64,000 nt of DNA from the NCBI GenBank assembly GCA_951217055.1, contig OX578276.1, forward strand, positions 75,553,144 through 75,617,143, read 5' to 3'. Positions 1 to 11,177 of this stretch are shown piece by piece. The stretch is from Gerris lacustris. Lineage: Eukaryota; Arthropoda; Insecta; Hemiptera; Gerridae. How positions within the stretch are numbered: the stretch's first letter is position 1; every line of letters begins with the position of its first letter. The position numbers were made by a program, and so were the translations under genes. The notes beneath the pieces are model-generated. The model made no database searches, was not told the origin of the DNA, and saw nothing but the letters and a program-made list of their open reading frames with translations.

Positions 1-940
1 ACGGTATGTCTTATATATTTATATTATAAGTGTACCTGTATGTGTAGTGTTTATAAATTCTGCTTACTATTAAATTCAATCCTGTTAGAATTATATTTAT
101 TACATGTAACAGGGATTAAATGTAGCTATTCAACGTGGGGTGTTAATATCGCACAAATACATCTGTCAAATCAAATTAATTCTATTTTTAAGTTATTTAG
201 CTACAATTATTTAACTAATAATAATATAATTCATAATATATTTAATTTTTAAAGGTATACTCAGTAAATATCTTGGCGTATACGGAAATATAAATGTCTT
301 TAATGAGGATACAAGAATCATATGACAAACTACCTTCGTGCTGTTTTAATTCATTGGTATAATTAATATACATACATTGAAAAATTTAACCAAGTAGTAG
401 TTTTTAATTGCAATAATATGAATCTTAGAAAAAAAATGTATACTATATTATACAGTGTACATACTTTCAGTAATAACTGGTTTATTCAGTCCATCCTTGG
501 AAGCATAATTGATCTCAGACATATAGGTGTCGTCAATATATAATTTTAAACAATCCTTTCAAACTAAAAATTCATTCTTTTGTAAAGTAATATATACATT
601 TGTGTTGAGGACAATGCTTGGCATTTTATAGACTAGAGATTAGTAAAGGCAACTAAGTTCTTGATTGCCCTCCCTGATGATTCAAAATAATATATCTTGG
701 AAGATTGCTTTGGAATCCTAACATAATATATACAACAGTACAATCGTAATAATTCTTGTATGATATAAAAATGTCCAACCTCTGAACCTAGTTAATTGTT
801 ATCGTGACCTGTATGCAGTGTAAATAGAGTCACATCGTCGAGGATGGAGAAAGTCAGTCTCCCACAAGTAACTGGGTGGGAAAAAATGCATGGAGGGTAG
901 ATAGCACAGAGAACAGAGGGTGAGTAAGCCTGAAGGAGGG
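1..940. other. AT-rich stretch, nothing recognised
   Basis: No homologous-looking reading frame, repeat end or RNA gene was recognised. The short open frames (up to 70 codons) have low-complexity composition. The last 130 bases are more GC-rich and lead into the promoter-like cluster. Confidence 0.5.
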
Positions 941-950
941 GCTCCACTAC

Positions 951-1095
951 TTGACCAATCCACTCTAGAAGAAACCGTGACGTATCAATTGTATTGACTC
1001 AGTTATGACGTTCTTATAATGACGTACCGATGTCCATGTCTTCTATGACGGCACCACTATATATAAAACTCGGCGATATATTGTTATTACAAACC
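951..1095 (+). promoter_or_regulatory. Candidate RNA polymerase II promoter with CCAAT, AP-1, CRE-like sites and TATA box
   Basis: Seen: CCAAT at 955-959, TGACGT at 978-983, TGACTCA (canonical AP-1) at 995-1001, TGACGT at 1006-1011 and 1020-1025, TGACGG at 1046-1051, then a strong TATA box, TATATATAAAA, at 1058-1068. The order and spacing resemble a TATA promoter controlled by bZIP factors, with a start expected near 1090-1100. The transcript is unknown: no convincing first exon follows, and the 103-codon open frame at 1030-1341 begins upstream of the TATA box and looks random. It could be a chance cluster or the promoter of an unannotated transposon or long non-coding RNA. Confidence 0.4.
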
Positions 1096-2633
1096 GACAT
1101 GTTGGCGGTCAAGGGCAAAACTCACTGGGGCCACGCATACCTCACAGGAATCTCACCCACTGCCGGATCTAAACCGTGCTCAATGAAAATAATAATACTA
1201 TACCTACAGTTGATTCACTCGCAGAATCCAAGCATCACCATTTATATTTATCCTCATATCACTTCTTACTACAGAATGATCTTCAGCTTTAGACAACTTA
1301 AAGATTATGCAAGTGACTCATGCATGATGACAAGTGCATGATTACACTTTTCAAACTAATTGGGCTTGGACTAAGCAACGGATATAGTGCTAGCAAAAAC
1401 ATCATGATTAAATAATAAACTGACGGCGTTAATGATGAGGGACTAGTGGGAGTCTCTTCAGGAGAAATTCAATCTTTTTATGGCTCTGGGAATACAAGAC
1501 AAATTGTCTCTCACTATGTGTTTCGAAAGATTATTATAACCTACCTATTTACTCTAAAATCCTATGTTCCGTCATAATTTAAATACCCTACAGAATTGTC
1601 ACAATTAATATTCTGTTTAAACCAGAATAAATGCTGGTTCCTTGCAACTGAATTAATTAATCATTATGTGTGAGCAACACTGCCACAAAAGAATAATCTA
1701 ACAGATTTTCTAATGTCAAGTCATGTTAGTATTTTTCATTATTTAATTTTCAATTAGGCTTCCTGTTTTAATTATAAAGTTTTTCCTTTTAACAATTTTT
1801 AATTATTCATTGAATTCAGCACGCTCCTGCGCATTTTACACATTTTCTGCAGTGGTTTCTATACTTTATTTCGACTAGGTTACATTTATCGATATGGTTT
1901 CAAAATTGTATGCTTTATTTGCTTACCTCAGCTCTTGACCACAAGGCTTTGGCATGCTTGATGGCTTCTGTCCGCTTTACTTTGCCCTTTGACCTCATCC
2001 ACCAATCTCAGACTCACTTCTTCATATAAATCGTCTAATTTTTTTGGATAAATTTAATACTTGCAAACCTTTTATATGCAGGATACATTCTTAGGTTTAT
2101 TTACTTTGCTGATAGTCGCTTCCGCGCGAAACTTAAAACTGATAAAATTCTAGTTGGGTTATTCATAATGAAATATATCATCATGAAAACACACGTACCA
2201 TGAAACAAGCGTATCATGAATAACATTCAATTAATAACGGCAAGTTGGTTGTTAATCCCAAAAAGTTTATTTTAATAGCTTGTTTTGGCCAAGCTAATGG
2301 AGAGACCCATAATTTAACTCAAATTTTAACCCCTGCCTTCACCAATCTACCCCAAGGAACTACGCTCTCATATGCTTAGAAAAATGTGCCACTCTGTTTA
2401 ATACGCGATGTAAGCTCAATATGCGCCTAAGATTACTCACTGGACCTTTATGTTTATAACATTATGTTAATAATATAGATATAATGTCTCCTATTTTACT
2501 CTTTTTAAAAGGGTATTTTTGTGTGGGAAATATCTTGATTCTTGCTGTTATTGGGTCACACACTGTTGTAATTTTGACTATCGTAATTTTTCAATGGCAT
2601 TCTCTAAAATCACTAATCCACCATAATAATTTA
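1096..2633. other. Intergenic, no gene recognised
   Basis: AT-rich unique-looking sequence. If the promoter at about 1 kb is real, its transcript would run into this stretch, but I see no coding exon or clear splice-site pair. Confidence 0.4.
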
Positions 2634-3443
2634 CTTCCAAGCTTACCGAAGGAAACGGAAGCTATGTGATTGTTCTGAAGAATGATATTTTTTATGTCTT
2701 CGATTTCAAAAATTCCAAGACAGAAATCCGTTGCAGACATCAGGGAACATTTTTGGTTCCGGGTCTATCTGGCGGTCAGTTGCTCGATTTTTGCGAACAA
2801 ACATATCTTAAAAACTACTGGTCCCGATTTTATGAAATTTGGATCGTAGGTCATAATTAGCCCATTGTTGGTGTTGGTCCCTAATAAGTTTCAACCTTCT
2901 GCACCCATTTGTTTCTCTTCCACGCATGAGTGCCCATATGCATTTTTCCAGGGGGGGGGGGGGGGGGGGGGCAACGACACCGGGGAGGGGGTGGGGGTAG
3001 GTTTCTTGAAAGCAAAACACATGACTTGGCTACGGAAATACATATATCTTCCTTTTTTCCTAAGAGCTAGGGGGGGGGGGGGGGGCATGGCCCCCCCCCC
3101 TACCCATAGAATGGGTGCCCTTGCTTCCACGTGCTCACAAAAATAAGTTTATTTACATCTGTCTTCAAAAGTACTCAACTTGATTTTTGTGAAATTTGAA
3201 GGGCTGTTGAAAGTAGCCCGCAGATATCCTCAGATCAATTTCAACCGTCAGCACACTTTAAATTTTGCTAAAATAATACTTTTATTAATACAATAAATCA
3301 CAAGAATTTGGATAGATTTAAAAAAACGGGGGTAAAATTAAATAAATTTGACAATAATAGGTTGTAAAAGCATAAAATCATTAAAGTATTTGAAATTACA
3401 CGCGAGGAAGCTATGTGCCACACTAATTGGTAGTTTATTTTTT
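2634..3443 (+). repeat. Dispersed repeat family S, copy 1 (with G-run insertion)
   Basis: Family S starts with a hairpin head (GCTTCCGAGC.. pairing with ..CGGAAGC), continues with GCTATGTGATCGTTCTGAAG and a block ending CAGACATCAGGGAACATTTT, carries a CTGTCTGTC-type stretch and an AATGAAATTTGGAT phrase, and ends GTGCCACACTAATTGGCAG plus a T-run. This copy has head, body and tail but is interrupted at about 2940-3115 by runs of G and C that are absent from the other copies. The open frames rich in Gly or Pro here (2808-3146, both strands) come from those homopolymers. No protein is encoded. Confidence 0.8.
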
Positions 3444-4575
3444 ATCGCATTGGCACAATCTTCTTTAGATTTTACAGCTAGCCAATTAAAAACCCTGGCG
3501 ATGCCCCTTCAAGCAAGTTGCTGTGCTTTAAGGTGCTGTGGTACCTTAATTCAGAACGATTGTAAATCTAAAAAACTATTTTGGTTTCATTTAACACCAT
3601 AGCAACTCACTTAGCTAACTAATAAGGTCCAAAAATTAGGTCTGGTTAGATGATAAGTTTAGTCTTTAACATCCTTCGCCTTAGAGTGGCCATCAAATAA
3701 TTTTTTAGCCAACCTAAATTCTTTACACTATAATTTTTTCGGGTTATGTTATTTGCAGTTAATAATGGGGTGGAAGTATTTACAGACAAGTAATGGAAAT
3801 GGTTTGTAGCTCTATCGGGACAATGCCAATCTGAAGTCATATCTTTCTACAAGTTATAAACACGCTCTCCATACTTGACCTTGATACATATATATTATAT
3901 ATTCAGAGAAAGAAAAAACAGCATTTTTCTTGTAGATTGTCTTAAACTGAAACAAGTCAATTCAATAAACTTTGCTATTCTCATAATTTCTTTAAAGCCG
4001 TCAAATACTTATTTGTTAAAATATTTTTCACCTGCACCGAACCACCACATTTAGCATCTTGAAACTGTTTCATCTGGATGGTAGTTTCCATGTTAATTGA
4101 TTCAATTCAATTAATCAAATACATACTTTGACTTGAATTAAATGTTAATAAAAAATAAACATTTTATCTTTTTAGCCGTAGTATTTAAGATAGTTAATCC
4201 ACAACCATGGTTTTAGCAACAGTTATGTTTTTTAGAAATGTAAGCGTTTTATTAATATAACGAGCATGACTGATTGTCAGCGAGAATTCGAGTAACTCAA
4301 CTATCCTCAACAGCCATGATTGACATGATTTAAAGAAGAAAACATCGTTAAAAATCTTAATATAAATATTTAAAAAATTATCGAAGAACACCATATTATA
4401 AATAATCACGTAGATTTATGGAATGTAAAACGATTAATTTTGAAATTATTTAAAATAAAATCTAAAATCTCTTACTTACATGGTTTTAAAAATAATAATG
4501 ATATTCCCCAACACATAACACAAGCTTTGAACAGAATAATAATTTATTGTATTTTAAATCATGTCAAATAGTTAT
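3444..4575. other. Intergenic, no gene recognised
   Basis: AT-rich sequence lying between a family S copy and the piggyBac-type element. Open frames of 64-84 codons show no recognisable domain. Confidence 0.4.
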
Positions 4576-4579
4576 TTAA

Positions 4580-5564
4580 CCCTAGAAAGCTAACCTGGAG
4601 TCAAAATGACTCCCATTTTTTTTTAAACTACGAATGCACGGTGTCTGTAAAACACAGAACTCCCACATCTCAGCTATGCTATCTCCCACCCTTGAATGAC
4701 CCTTCTACACTTCTATCAGTTCCACATTCAGATTCTAAAGAGGACATATCGTTTGTTTTTCTGCAGTCACGGAGTCATTTTGACTCCTGTTTAGTCTTAC
4801 ACGTAAATTTTTTGTAGGTCATTTTGACGCAGAATAGTATTTTTTAGAATAGTATGTCGTGTTATTGTTTATTTGGTAATTTCAAATCTTATAAATTAGA
4901 TATTATATAACTTTTAATTCAATAATTATTTCAAATTAAAGGTAATATAATTGTAATTTATTCATTTATAAGTATAAATTGTTATATTTTTTTGTCTTTA
5001 TATGTCTAAATTATATAAAGTTAATAGAATATGAATATAGTCAAATAATAGAGAAAAAATACAATGATCCAAACGACATTTATCGCTTGATGAAGGAAAT
5101 GACCGATTCAGATACCGATTATGAAAAAGAGCGTATTCGACAATAATGGTGACGGTTGTGATTTGGACCCTGATTTGAATATAGAAAATGCCTTTTTTGA
5201 TCCCATCAGCGATGATGAGGAAAATAATAAATTAATTGAAACAATTTACGAAATAGAAAAACCAAAGGAAATGAAAGAAAAAAGCTACATAAAATAAAGT
5301 AAATAAAACCACTCCGGTAGATAACAATACCGGATATGTAATAGTAGTGCAGTTTGAAAAACCGGAATTAAAAGGAAAACATTTTTTTTTTTTGTGGCAA
5401 ACAAAGCACCCAAGTGTCCCATCAACTAGCACTAAAACGTGTTAAAAAAATATTGTACGTATTAGGCCTTTATATTTTAATAAAACTGGGTATAATAGAT
5501 TAGGGAGTCAATATGACTCAAGGTTAGCCTTAAGAGGTTAAAAAATATGGTTAGCGTTCTAGGG
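4580..5564 (+). mobile_element. piggyBac-type element, internally deleted, TTAA-flanked
   Basis: Seen: TTAA at 4576-4579 and again at 5565-5568; termini CCCTAGAAAGCTAACC (5') and, read inward from the other end, CCCTAGAACGCTAACC. The first 13 bases match the 13-bp terminal repeat of Trichoplusia ni piggyBac (CCCTAGAAAGATA) at 12 of 13 positions. A 17-bp palindromic motif, GGAGTCAAAATGACTCC, lies just inside the left end (4597-4613) and recurs at 4771-4787; variants sit at 4817-4829 and, near the right end, at 5504-5520. Only a broken acidic leader remains of the coding region, so the element is non-autonomous. The terminal repeats and TTAA make the superfamily assignment strong. Confidence 0.9.
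5050..5297 (+). pseudogene. Remnant of piggyBac transposase acidic N-terminus
   Basis: Two adjoining frames inside the piggyBac-type element. The first reads ..YNDPNDIYRLMKEM then TDSDTDYEKERIRQ and ends at TAA 5144-5146. The second, starting at 5142 in another frame, reads NNGDGCDLDPDLNIENAFF followed by DPISDDEENN and stops at 5295-5297. Acidic, aspartate- and serine-rich leaders ahead of the DDE/D core are typical of piggyBac transposases. The catalytic core is absent, so this is a decayed fragment joined by a frameshift. The assignment rests on element context more than on sequence similarity. Confidence 0.5.
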
Positions 5565-5568
5565 TTAA

Positions 5569-6065
5569 AGAACATTAATTTGTAATGAAGTTTTTTCGAT
5601 GTTTTTAGGCATGAATATGCCCCGGAGTGGGGCGAAATATAGCCAAGTTTAAGAACGATTTCACCTTAGTTGAAATACTTATTTACTACCCTTGATCGAC
5701 CCACATAAAAAACGAAGATTAGAAGAAGGGACAAACCTAATTACTATATATATTTATTAACAGTGTTTCTATTTTATTATAATTTTCTGTACTTGCAAAC
5801 TGTGGCAGTGAATACCCAATAGTTAGTTTCTCTCAATACAAAATCTCTGGACACTAGTAACGTGAATATTTAGCATAAAGTTGTAAATTATATTGGCTGA
5901 AAGTATATGTTATGGAATTATAAATATATATTTCCTTTATGAATAACATAACATTTTCTACATAAAGATTTTACATTGGCCTAATAAATTTAGCAAACAT
6001 TTATCATATAATGACGCTGTAATTAAATCTCATAATATTTCATTTAATTGATTTTTAAACATATT
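5569..6065. other. Intergenic, no gene recognised
   Basis: AT-rich filler between two repeats. Nothing recognised. Confidence 0.4.
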
Positions 6066-6365
6066 TAAAAATTGTTCAAGAAGTGGTTGTTTACATTTTG
6101 TTTCCGATTTTCAACAAAATCAGATTGATTTTCATGAATATCTCGAGAAGTAGATTTTTCCCTGGAAAACGACTTATATGGTTAGCTTTTTATTAAAATG
6201 GAATACATTTAAGGATTTATTTTATTATTTTTTAGGGGAGTAGCGCCCCAAATTTAGAGCAAAAATAACTTTTTCAATTTCGCTACAGGATATAATTTTT
6301 CTGAGCCTGCAAGCTAAATTTCATCGAAATCGGCCCAGTATTTTAGGCTTTACACCTCTGCAAAG
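6066..6365 (+). repeat. Dispersed repeat family D, copy 1
   Basis: Shares an ordered set of phrases with 11585-11895 and 23940-24180: GATTTTCAACAAAATCAGA, then a GGAAAACGACTTAT.TGGTTAG-like block, an AAATGGA..ATTT.AGGATTT block, a TTT.GGGG.AGT.CCCCAAATTTA block and an AATTTCATCGAAATCGG tail. It is non-coding; class unknown. Confidence 0.6.
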
Positions 6366-7185
6366 AGTAAAGACCACAGACTACGGACAATAGAAGATAA
6401 AAACTTTATTGGACTCAAAACATGTAAATTTATAAAATCTTGAAAAGAATTTCTGGAAATCACAATACTTTTTTTTGTCCATTCAATTGACGTCTCGTAA
6501 TACCACATTATTTGAAAACATAACAATACATAATACTTGATACTTCACACTTATTATTATATACCTTTATGGCTGCCAAAAAGATAATTCCATGTAATTA
6601 TATTGACCCTAAGAAATGCAATTTTTAATACAACAAATCACATTTTTTTTAAATTTAACTTTGAATGAGCATACATAAAATGATGGAAAAATGTCCTACG
6701 AAATTTGAACAGTTAAAAGAAGGAATTAAATAATTAAAAAACGATAAAATCTGACATTTTAACAACTAATAATTTGTTTGAATAAAAAAATTCAGTTTAG
6801 ATATTCTGAAAGAAATGTTTATGTAAAATATGTGACCTCTGAGTTTCAAGGATCAAATCAGACGTTTATAATTTCAACGATTTTTGGATTTAAGTTTACG
6901 CTAGACCGTATTGTTTTCAAGGTAAGAGATTGTTCAAATCTATAAAGATGAGCCTAAGCTTAAAATACTGGTATTTGTTCGTAGCCTTTTGTCAATAAAT
7001 TTATAACACGTAAGGTTACCTTAGAAAGAAATCAATTATGAATGTAATCATCATAATAATCCAATATATTATTTCGAATTTCACGCTGTAGCAGCAGTTC
7101 CCATTATGGATGTGAGCCGTTTTCTGTATAATTATCTCCAATTTGCTTTTAATATCTTAACCTGAATAAATTATAACTTTTCATC
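6366..7185. other. Intergenic, no gene recognised
   Basis: AT-rich sequence up to the LINE insertion site. Nothing recognised. Confidence 0.4.
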
Positions 7186-7198
7186 AAACTTTATCACT
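7186..7198 (+). repeat. Target-site duplication, left copy, of the LINE
   Basis: AAACTTTATCACT here is repeated exactly at 10037-10049, directly after the poly(A) tail. This fixes both ends of the insertion and shows target-primed reverse transcription. Confidence 0.93.
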
Positions 7199-7200
7199 AC

Positions 7201-8866
7201 CAGGTGATTGGTCAAATGAATTTTTAAACAAATTAACTCCCCCATATGTATCAAATACCTTACCAACTATCAATGAAGAAAATACACATTTCCTAACAAA
7301 CCCTATCACAAAAATAGAACTAAATTCTGCTATAAAAAAAGAAACACATCACCAGGACATGACACAATACATTATGACATGCTATACCATTTACCTAAAT
7401 CATCAAAAAATTTACTTCTACAAATATTTAATAAAATTTGGAAATCTCAAAACATACCGGAATCATGGAAAATTTTAATAATTATCCCTATTAAAAAACC
7501 AAATAAACCCTCTCTTCAAGCTTCATCATACAGACCAATTTCTTTATCTTCATGTGTTTTAAAAACATTTGAAAAAATCATTAAAAATAGACTTGAATGG
7601 TGGTTGGAATCACAAGACAAATTACCAAAATCCCAAAAAGGCTTTAGAAAAGGAAGATCAGTTTTAGAAAATCAATGTAAATTAGTAACAGATATCTTAA
7701 CGGCTTTTACCACAAACAAATCTATCTTTGCTGTATTACTTGATATTGTAGGAGCTTACGACAATGTAGATTTAAATATATTACTCAAAAAAATTGTTTA
7801 CTTAAACATCCCTACCTCTCTAGCAAATTTAATGATAAAATTGATATCACATCGAACATTACATTTACGAATAAATGGTGAAATAATCAATACAAGAATT
7901 GCACAAAAAGGAATACCTCAGGGATCAATTTTGAGTCCTTTAGAATATATTATCTACACTTTCGATTTAGAAAATATTATTTTACCTAATACATCTATTC
8001 TCCAATTCGCTGATGATATAATTCTCTATAACACAGGAAAATCTCTTGACAAATTAACAAATATAATATCTAAATCCTTAAAATTAGTTCAAAAATGGAC
8101 AAAAGATAATGGTTTGGAAATATCTGAAGATTAATCCGAATGCTGCGTCTTTTCAAGAAAAAGAAATATAGATTTACCAAACGAAATTAATTTTCAAAAT
8201 TTAACATTAAAAAGAAAATCTGTAGTAAGATTTCTCGGACTCTATATAGATCAAAAACTATCGTGGAAACAACATATAATGATTACAGTACAAAAATGTG
8301 AAAATTATTTAAATATTATGAAATGCATATGCAACTTATCATGGGATTCTCACCCAAAAACAATGATCACTTTTTATAGAGCCACAATAAGAGCATGCAT
8401 AGATTTTGGTGCACCAATGTATGGTAATGCAAGAAACTATTTAATTAATATACTTGATAGAATACAATTTAAAGCAATTAGATTAAGTATGGGTTATTTA
8501 AAAACAACACCAATTGACATTATTCTAGCCGAATCATGTGAACCACCATTAAAACTTAGAAGACAATATCTAGCTGATTCTCTATTCTTAAAATTATTCT
8601 CCTTAGATTCAGAAATAATAACTCAAATAATCGAATTATCCAACAAAATTAACTCAGGACATAACTTTTGGAGATCTAAAACAGCACCATTAATAACAAC
8701 AAGTTACAACAAACTTCATCCAATATTAATTAACATCCATCAAAATAAAATTTTACCACTTTATCAAACCAAATTTTCAGCCCTTAATCAAACTATCAAA
8801 GTTTACTTCACAGACACTAAAGACTATTTAATTAACCCAGAATTAATCCTTAAAGAAAAAAATTGA
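7201..8866 (+). pseudogene. LINE reverse transcriptase domain (5'-truncated, broken)
   Basis: Encodes the RT that copies the element RNA at the nicked target. The frame starts at the truncation point (PGDWSNEFLNKLTPPYV..) and shifts in an A-run at about 7335-7343. From 7379 it shows the standard RT blocks: SSYRPISLSSCVLKTFEKII, SQKGFRKGRSVLENQ, motif A AVLLDIVGAYDNV, GIPQGSILSP and motif C FADD (usual YADD or FADD). An in-frame TAA at 8132-8134 follows GLEISED, after which the same frame continues (CCVFSRKR..., FLGLYIDQKLSW) through the thumb region to a stop at 8864-8866. Catalytic aspartates are intact, but the stop and frameshifts would block an intact product. The family normally needs ORF1 and an endonuclease, both absent. 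Confidence 0.9.
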
Positions 8867-9701
8867 TTCAATACATCCCAAAGGTACATATTGTATATTT
8901 ACAGATGGTTCTAAAAAACCAAATAAAACTGGTTGCTCCTATTATGATCCACAACTAAAATATGGAGAAGGATACAATTGTCCAGATATCATGGGTATAT
9001 TTGGTGCTGAATATACAGGCATTTTAAAAGCAATCGAATATATCGATTCGCTTAATAACGACAATAAAAATTACACCATTATCTGTGATAATCAAAGTAT
9101 TTTAAAAAAGATGATGTCTCTATATAAATCAAAGAAAATAGATCATATAAGCATGCATATTTTAAATAAGCTATATAACATATCAAAACATAAAACAATC
9201 GATTTTATATGGATTAAATCTCACCAGGGTATTTCTGGAAATGAAATAGCCGACAAATTTGCTAAAGAACCTACAACAATAGAACTTGACATGAAAGTTT
9301 TAAATACTGATATAAAATCTTTTCTGAAATGCGACATGAAAAATAAATGGAATAATAACTATAAAGAAAATAATAAAGGTTCTAATTACAAAAAATACAA
9401 CCCTAACATAATTAAAACACCATGGTTTTGGAAATGTAATATAAATCGATGTGATATCATTAAAATCAATCGAATGAGAAGTTTTCACTGTAGATGTATA
9501 CAATATAACTATATGATTGGATTAAGCGATTCACCTATTTGTTTCAGCTGTCCAACAAAAGAAGAAAATATCCAGCACATTCTTACTGAATGTACTGGAA
9601 ATATAGAAAAAAGAAAAAAACCTTTATTCAGACTTAAACATAGAAGAAGATGCTTCGATAACAAACAAATTTTTAGAAATATTATTTTTAAAAAAAATTA
9701 A
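8856..9701 (+). pseudogene. LINE RNase H domain and Cys/His C-terminus
   Basis: Continuation of the LINE polyprotein in the +1 frame after a one-base indel in the A-run at 8853-8860. Ribonuclease H removes the RNA strand during cDNA synthesis. All four DEDD acidic residues are visible: D in YCIFTDGSK, E in GAEYTG, D in IICDNQS, and D in GNEIADKFAKE. The C-terminal part holds HCRCIQYNYMIGLSDS and CFSCPTKEENIQHILTEC, a C-X2-C...H-X4-C arrangement common in this LINE group. An open frame begins at ATG 8991, but homology starts at 8856, so that ATG is internal. The antisense 67-codon frame at 9300-9503 is only its shadow. Confidence 0.9.
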
Positions 9702-10036
9702 AAATTTAAAGAAAACTATAAAATTTATAGAAGACATTAATTATAAACCATAACACATTACTGCACCAAATAACTAAAATCTATAAATACCAAATGTGAG
9801 GTTTCTGAACCTCACATCTGGAATTGAGTTTTCTGCGGTTTCCTCAATCAACAAAGCAAATGCTGGGTTGGCTCCACAAAAGTCGGCCGCAGCCGCCTTA
9901 GGAACAAAATGGCCTTGAAAACTGTTATTACCCACAAATTGTTGTCCAATTAACATCATTATTTAAAATGGCTGCAGTTACCCTTATTATTGTTAACTTT
10001 TGCCAATAAAGAAATTGATTAAAAAAAAAAAAAAAA
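9702..10036 (+). other. LINE 3' UTR and poly(A) tail
   Basis: Contains TTGAGTTTTCTGCGGTTTCC, a stretch GCAAATGCTGGGTTGG, and a final TGCCAATAAA ahead of the poly(A). The same three blocks occur in order at 21050-21394, showing that the two LINE copies belong to one family. Confidence 0.85.
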
Positions 10037-10049
10037 AAACTTTATCACT
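10037..10049 (+). repeat. Target-site duplication, right copy, of the LINE
   Basis: Exact repeat of 7186-7198. Its first three A bases merge with the poly(A) tail. Confidence 0.93.
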
Positions 10050-10590
10050 TTGATATTAGTGATATTTTAGTTTCAGATTAAAAAAATCAGATTGATATTA
10101 GTTTGATTCCATCCCGAGCTTTGTTCTATTATTAGGAGAATAGTGACGGTTGTTTTCAATTTAATTTTATTAAGTTTGTACTTAAATTAGTGCATAATTA
10201 GATACAGTACATTAAAAAGGTTAAACAATCAGTCTAGCTAAGATATGCTATTAATAATGTAAATATATTTTGTTCTAAGATCTACATCATGGTTTTATTC
10301 CTTCTTGGTGCCTCTGTATAACCGGCGCCCTGGGCAATTGCCCAGTCTGCCCGCATTAGTTTGGTAAATCTGGGCCTGTTTATAACATATTATTGTATAA
10401 TTTGATTAATCCCCGACCTTTTTTTTAAATCTTTCAAAATTGTAATGATTTGTTAAATGAATAAACATGAAATTTTCAAGCTTATATGCTTCGTAAAAGG
10501 CCTATCGGGGAAGAAATTTCAACACTGTATCAAAAGTTTAACTGACAGTTGAGTTTTGGTTTCAAACCAATCAAAAAATTGGAAAATAAA
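10050..10590. other. Intergenic, short palindrome only
   Basis: AT-rich. The only structure seen is CTGGGCAATTGCCCAG at about 10330-10346, a perfect palindrome of the kind found inside hAT-like repeats. No ends were found. Confidence 0.4.
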
Positions 10591-10599
10591 CATTACACA

Positions 10600-10872
10600 A
10601 ATTAAGGATGGGAATAGTCTATGAGGTACAATGTAAAGATTGCCCAGTAGTCTACATTGGTGAAACTAGGAAAACGTGGGCAAACAGAAAAAAGCAACAT
10701 GAAAGTAATGTTAAGGCCAAAGATGACAAAAAAAGCACTTGCAGTCCATGCCAAACAATTGAGCGACCAATTTAATTTTGATGACAGCATAATACTTATT
10801 GCAGAAAATAACGACAAAAAACTGTTACTGTTAGAAGCCTTGCAGATATCAAAAAAGACTGCCGTGAATTAA
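10600..10872 (+). pseudogene. Penelope-like element GIY-YIG endonuclease relic
   Basis: In one frame from 10612: MGIVYEVQCKDCPVVYIGET, then RKTWANRKKQHES. This fits the GIY-YIG nuclease of Penelope-like retroelements: GxVYxIxCxxCxxxYIGET with a following conserved Arg and His. After an A-run at about 10727-10734 the homology moves to another frame: ALAVHAKQLSDQFNFDDSI, then KKLLLLEALQISKK, matching the family C-terminus (His of the A-x-H motif and the Glu of LLEALxI). The nuclease nicks target DNA for retrotransposition. Only this domain is left; the RT domain is not seen upstream. It is broken by the frameshift and, upstream, by a TAA. Family assignment is fairly safe. Confidence 0.8.
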
Positions 10873-11177
10873 ATAACTATTTACGCAGCAATAATTATTT
10901 AGAACTCTATTTATGGAGTTACCATTTAATTAATTATCTCATTATAAAACTAAACACCTGTGTTGTATTATTTATTATCATGTTTGAAATTCATTTTTAT
11001 TATGTCCTGCATTGTTACATTTTATTTATAATTGTTAAAATATTAAATTATATTTTGGTTAGTTATGTTGATAGTACAAGTCTGCATCTTATCTGCATTA
11101 TTGAAAGAGCTTTACATGAATCAATAAACCAATAACTGGAGTAGTTAAATGGGAACCTGTGGAGTATAATGGGACTA

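Larger units (their letters stand above)
7199..10036 (+). mobile_element. I-superfamily non-LTR retrotransposon (LINE), 5'-truncated
   Basis: A 2.84-kb LINE insertion bounded by a 13-bp direct repeat. It starts inside the second reading frame, just upstream of the reverse transcriptase, so ORF1 and the AP endonuclease are missing. In order it holds RT, an RNase H domain, a cysteine/histidine tail, a 3' UTR with AATAAA at 10005-10010, and a poly(A) tract of about 19. RT plus RNase H in one polypeptide is typical of the I group of LINEs. The 3' UTR and C-terminus match the copy at 19985-21394. It has few lesions (one stop, two frameshifts), which suggests a fairly recent insertion. Confidence 0.92.

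Noticed and set aside
1030..1341. 103-codon open frame downstream of the promoter-like cluster
   Set aside because: It starts upstream of the TATA box, has no recognisable domain and shows composition typical of random AT-rich sequence.
2927..3120. Possible small hAT insertion in family S copy 1 (GAGTGCCC and GGGTGCCC at the edges)
   Set aside because: The candidate 8-bp duplication has a mismatch, and no hAT-type terminal repeat is visible.
2808..3146. Gly-rich and Pro-rich frames on both strands
   Set aside because: They come from G and C homopolymer runs inside a repeat.
5232..5432. 66-codon minus-strand frame
   Set aside because: Antisense shadow within the piggyBac-type element; Phe/Val-rich, no domain.
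9300..9503. 67-codon minus-strand frame
   Set aside because: Antisense of the LINE RNase H and tail region.
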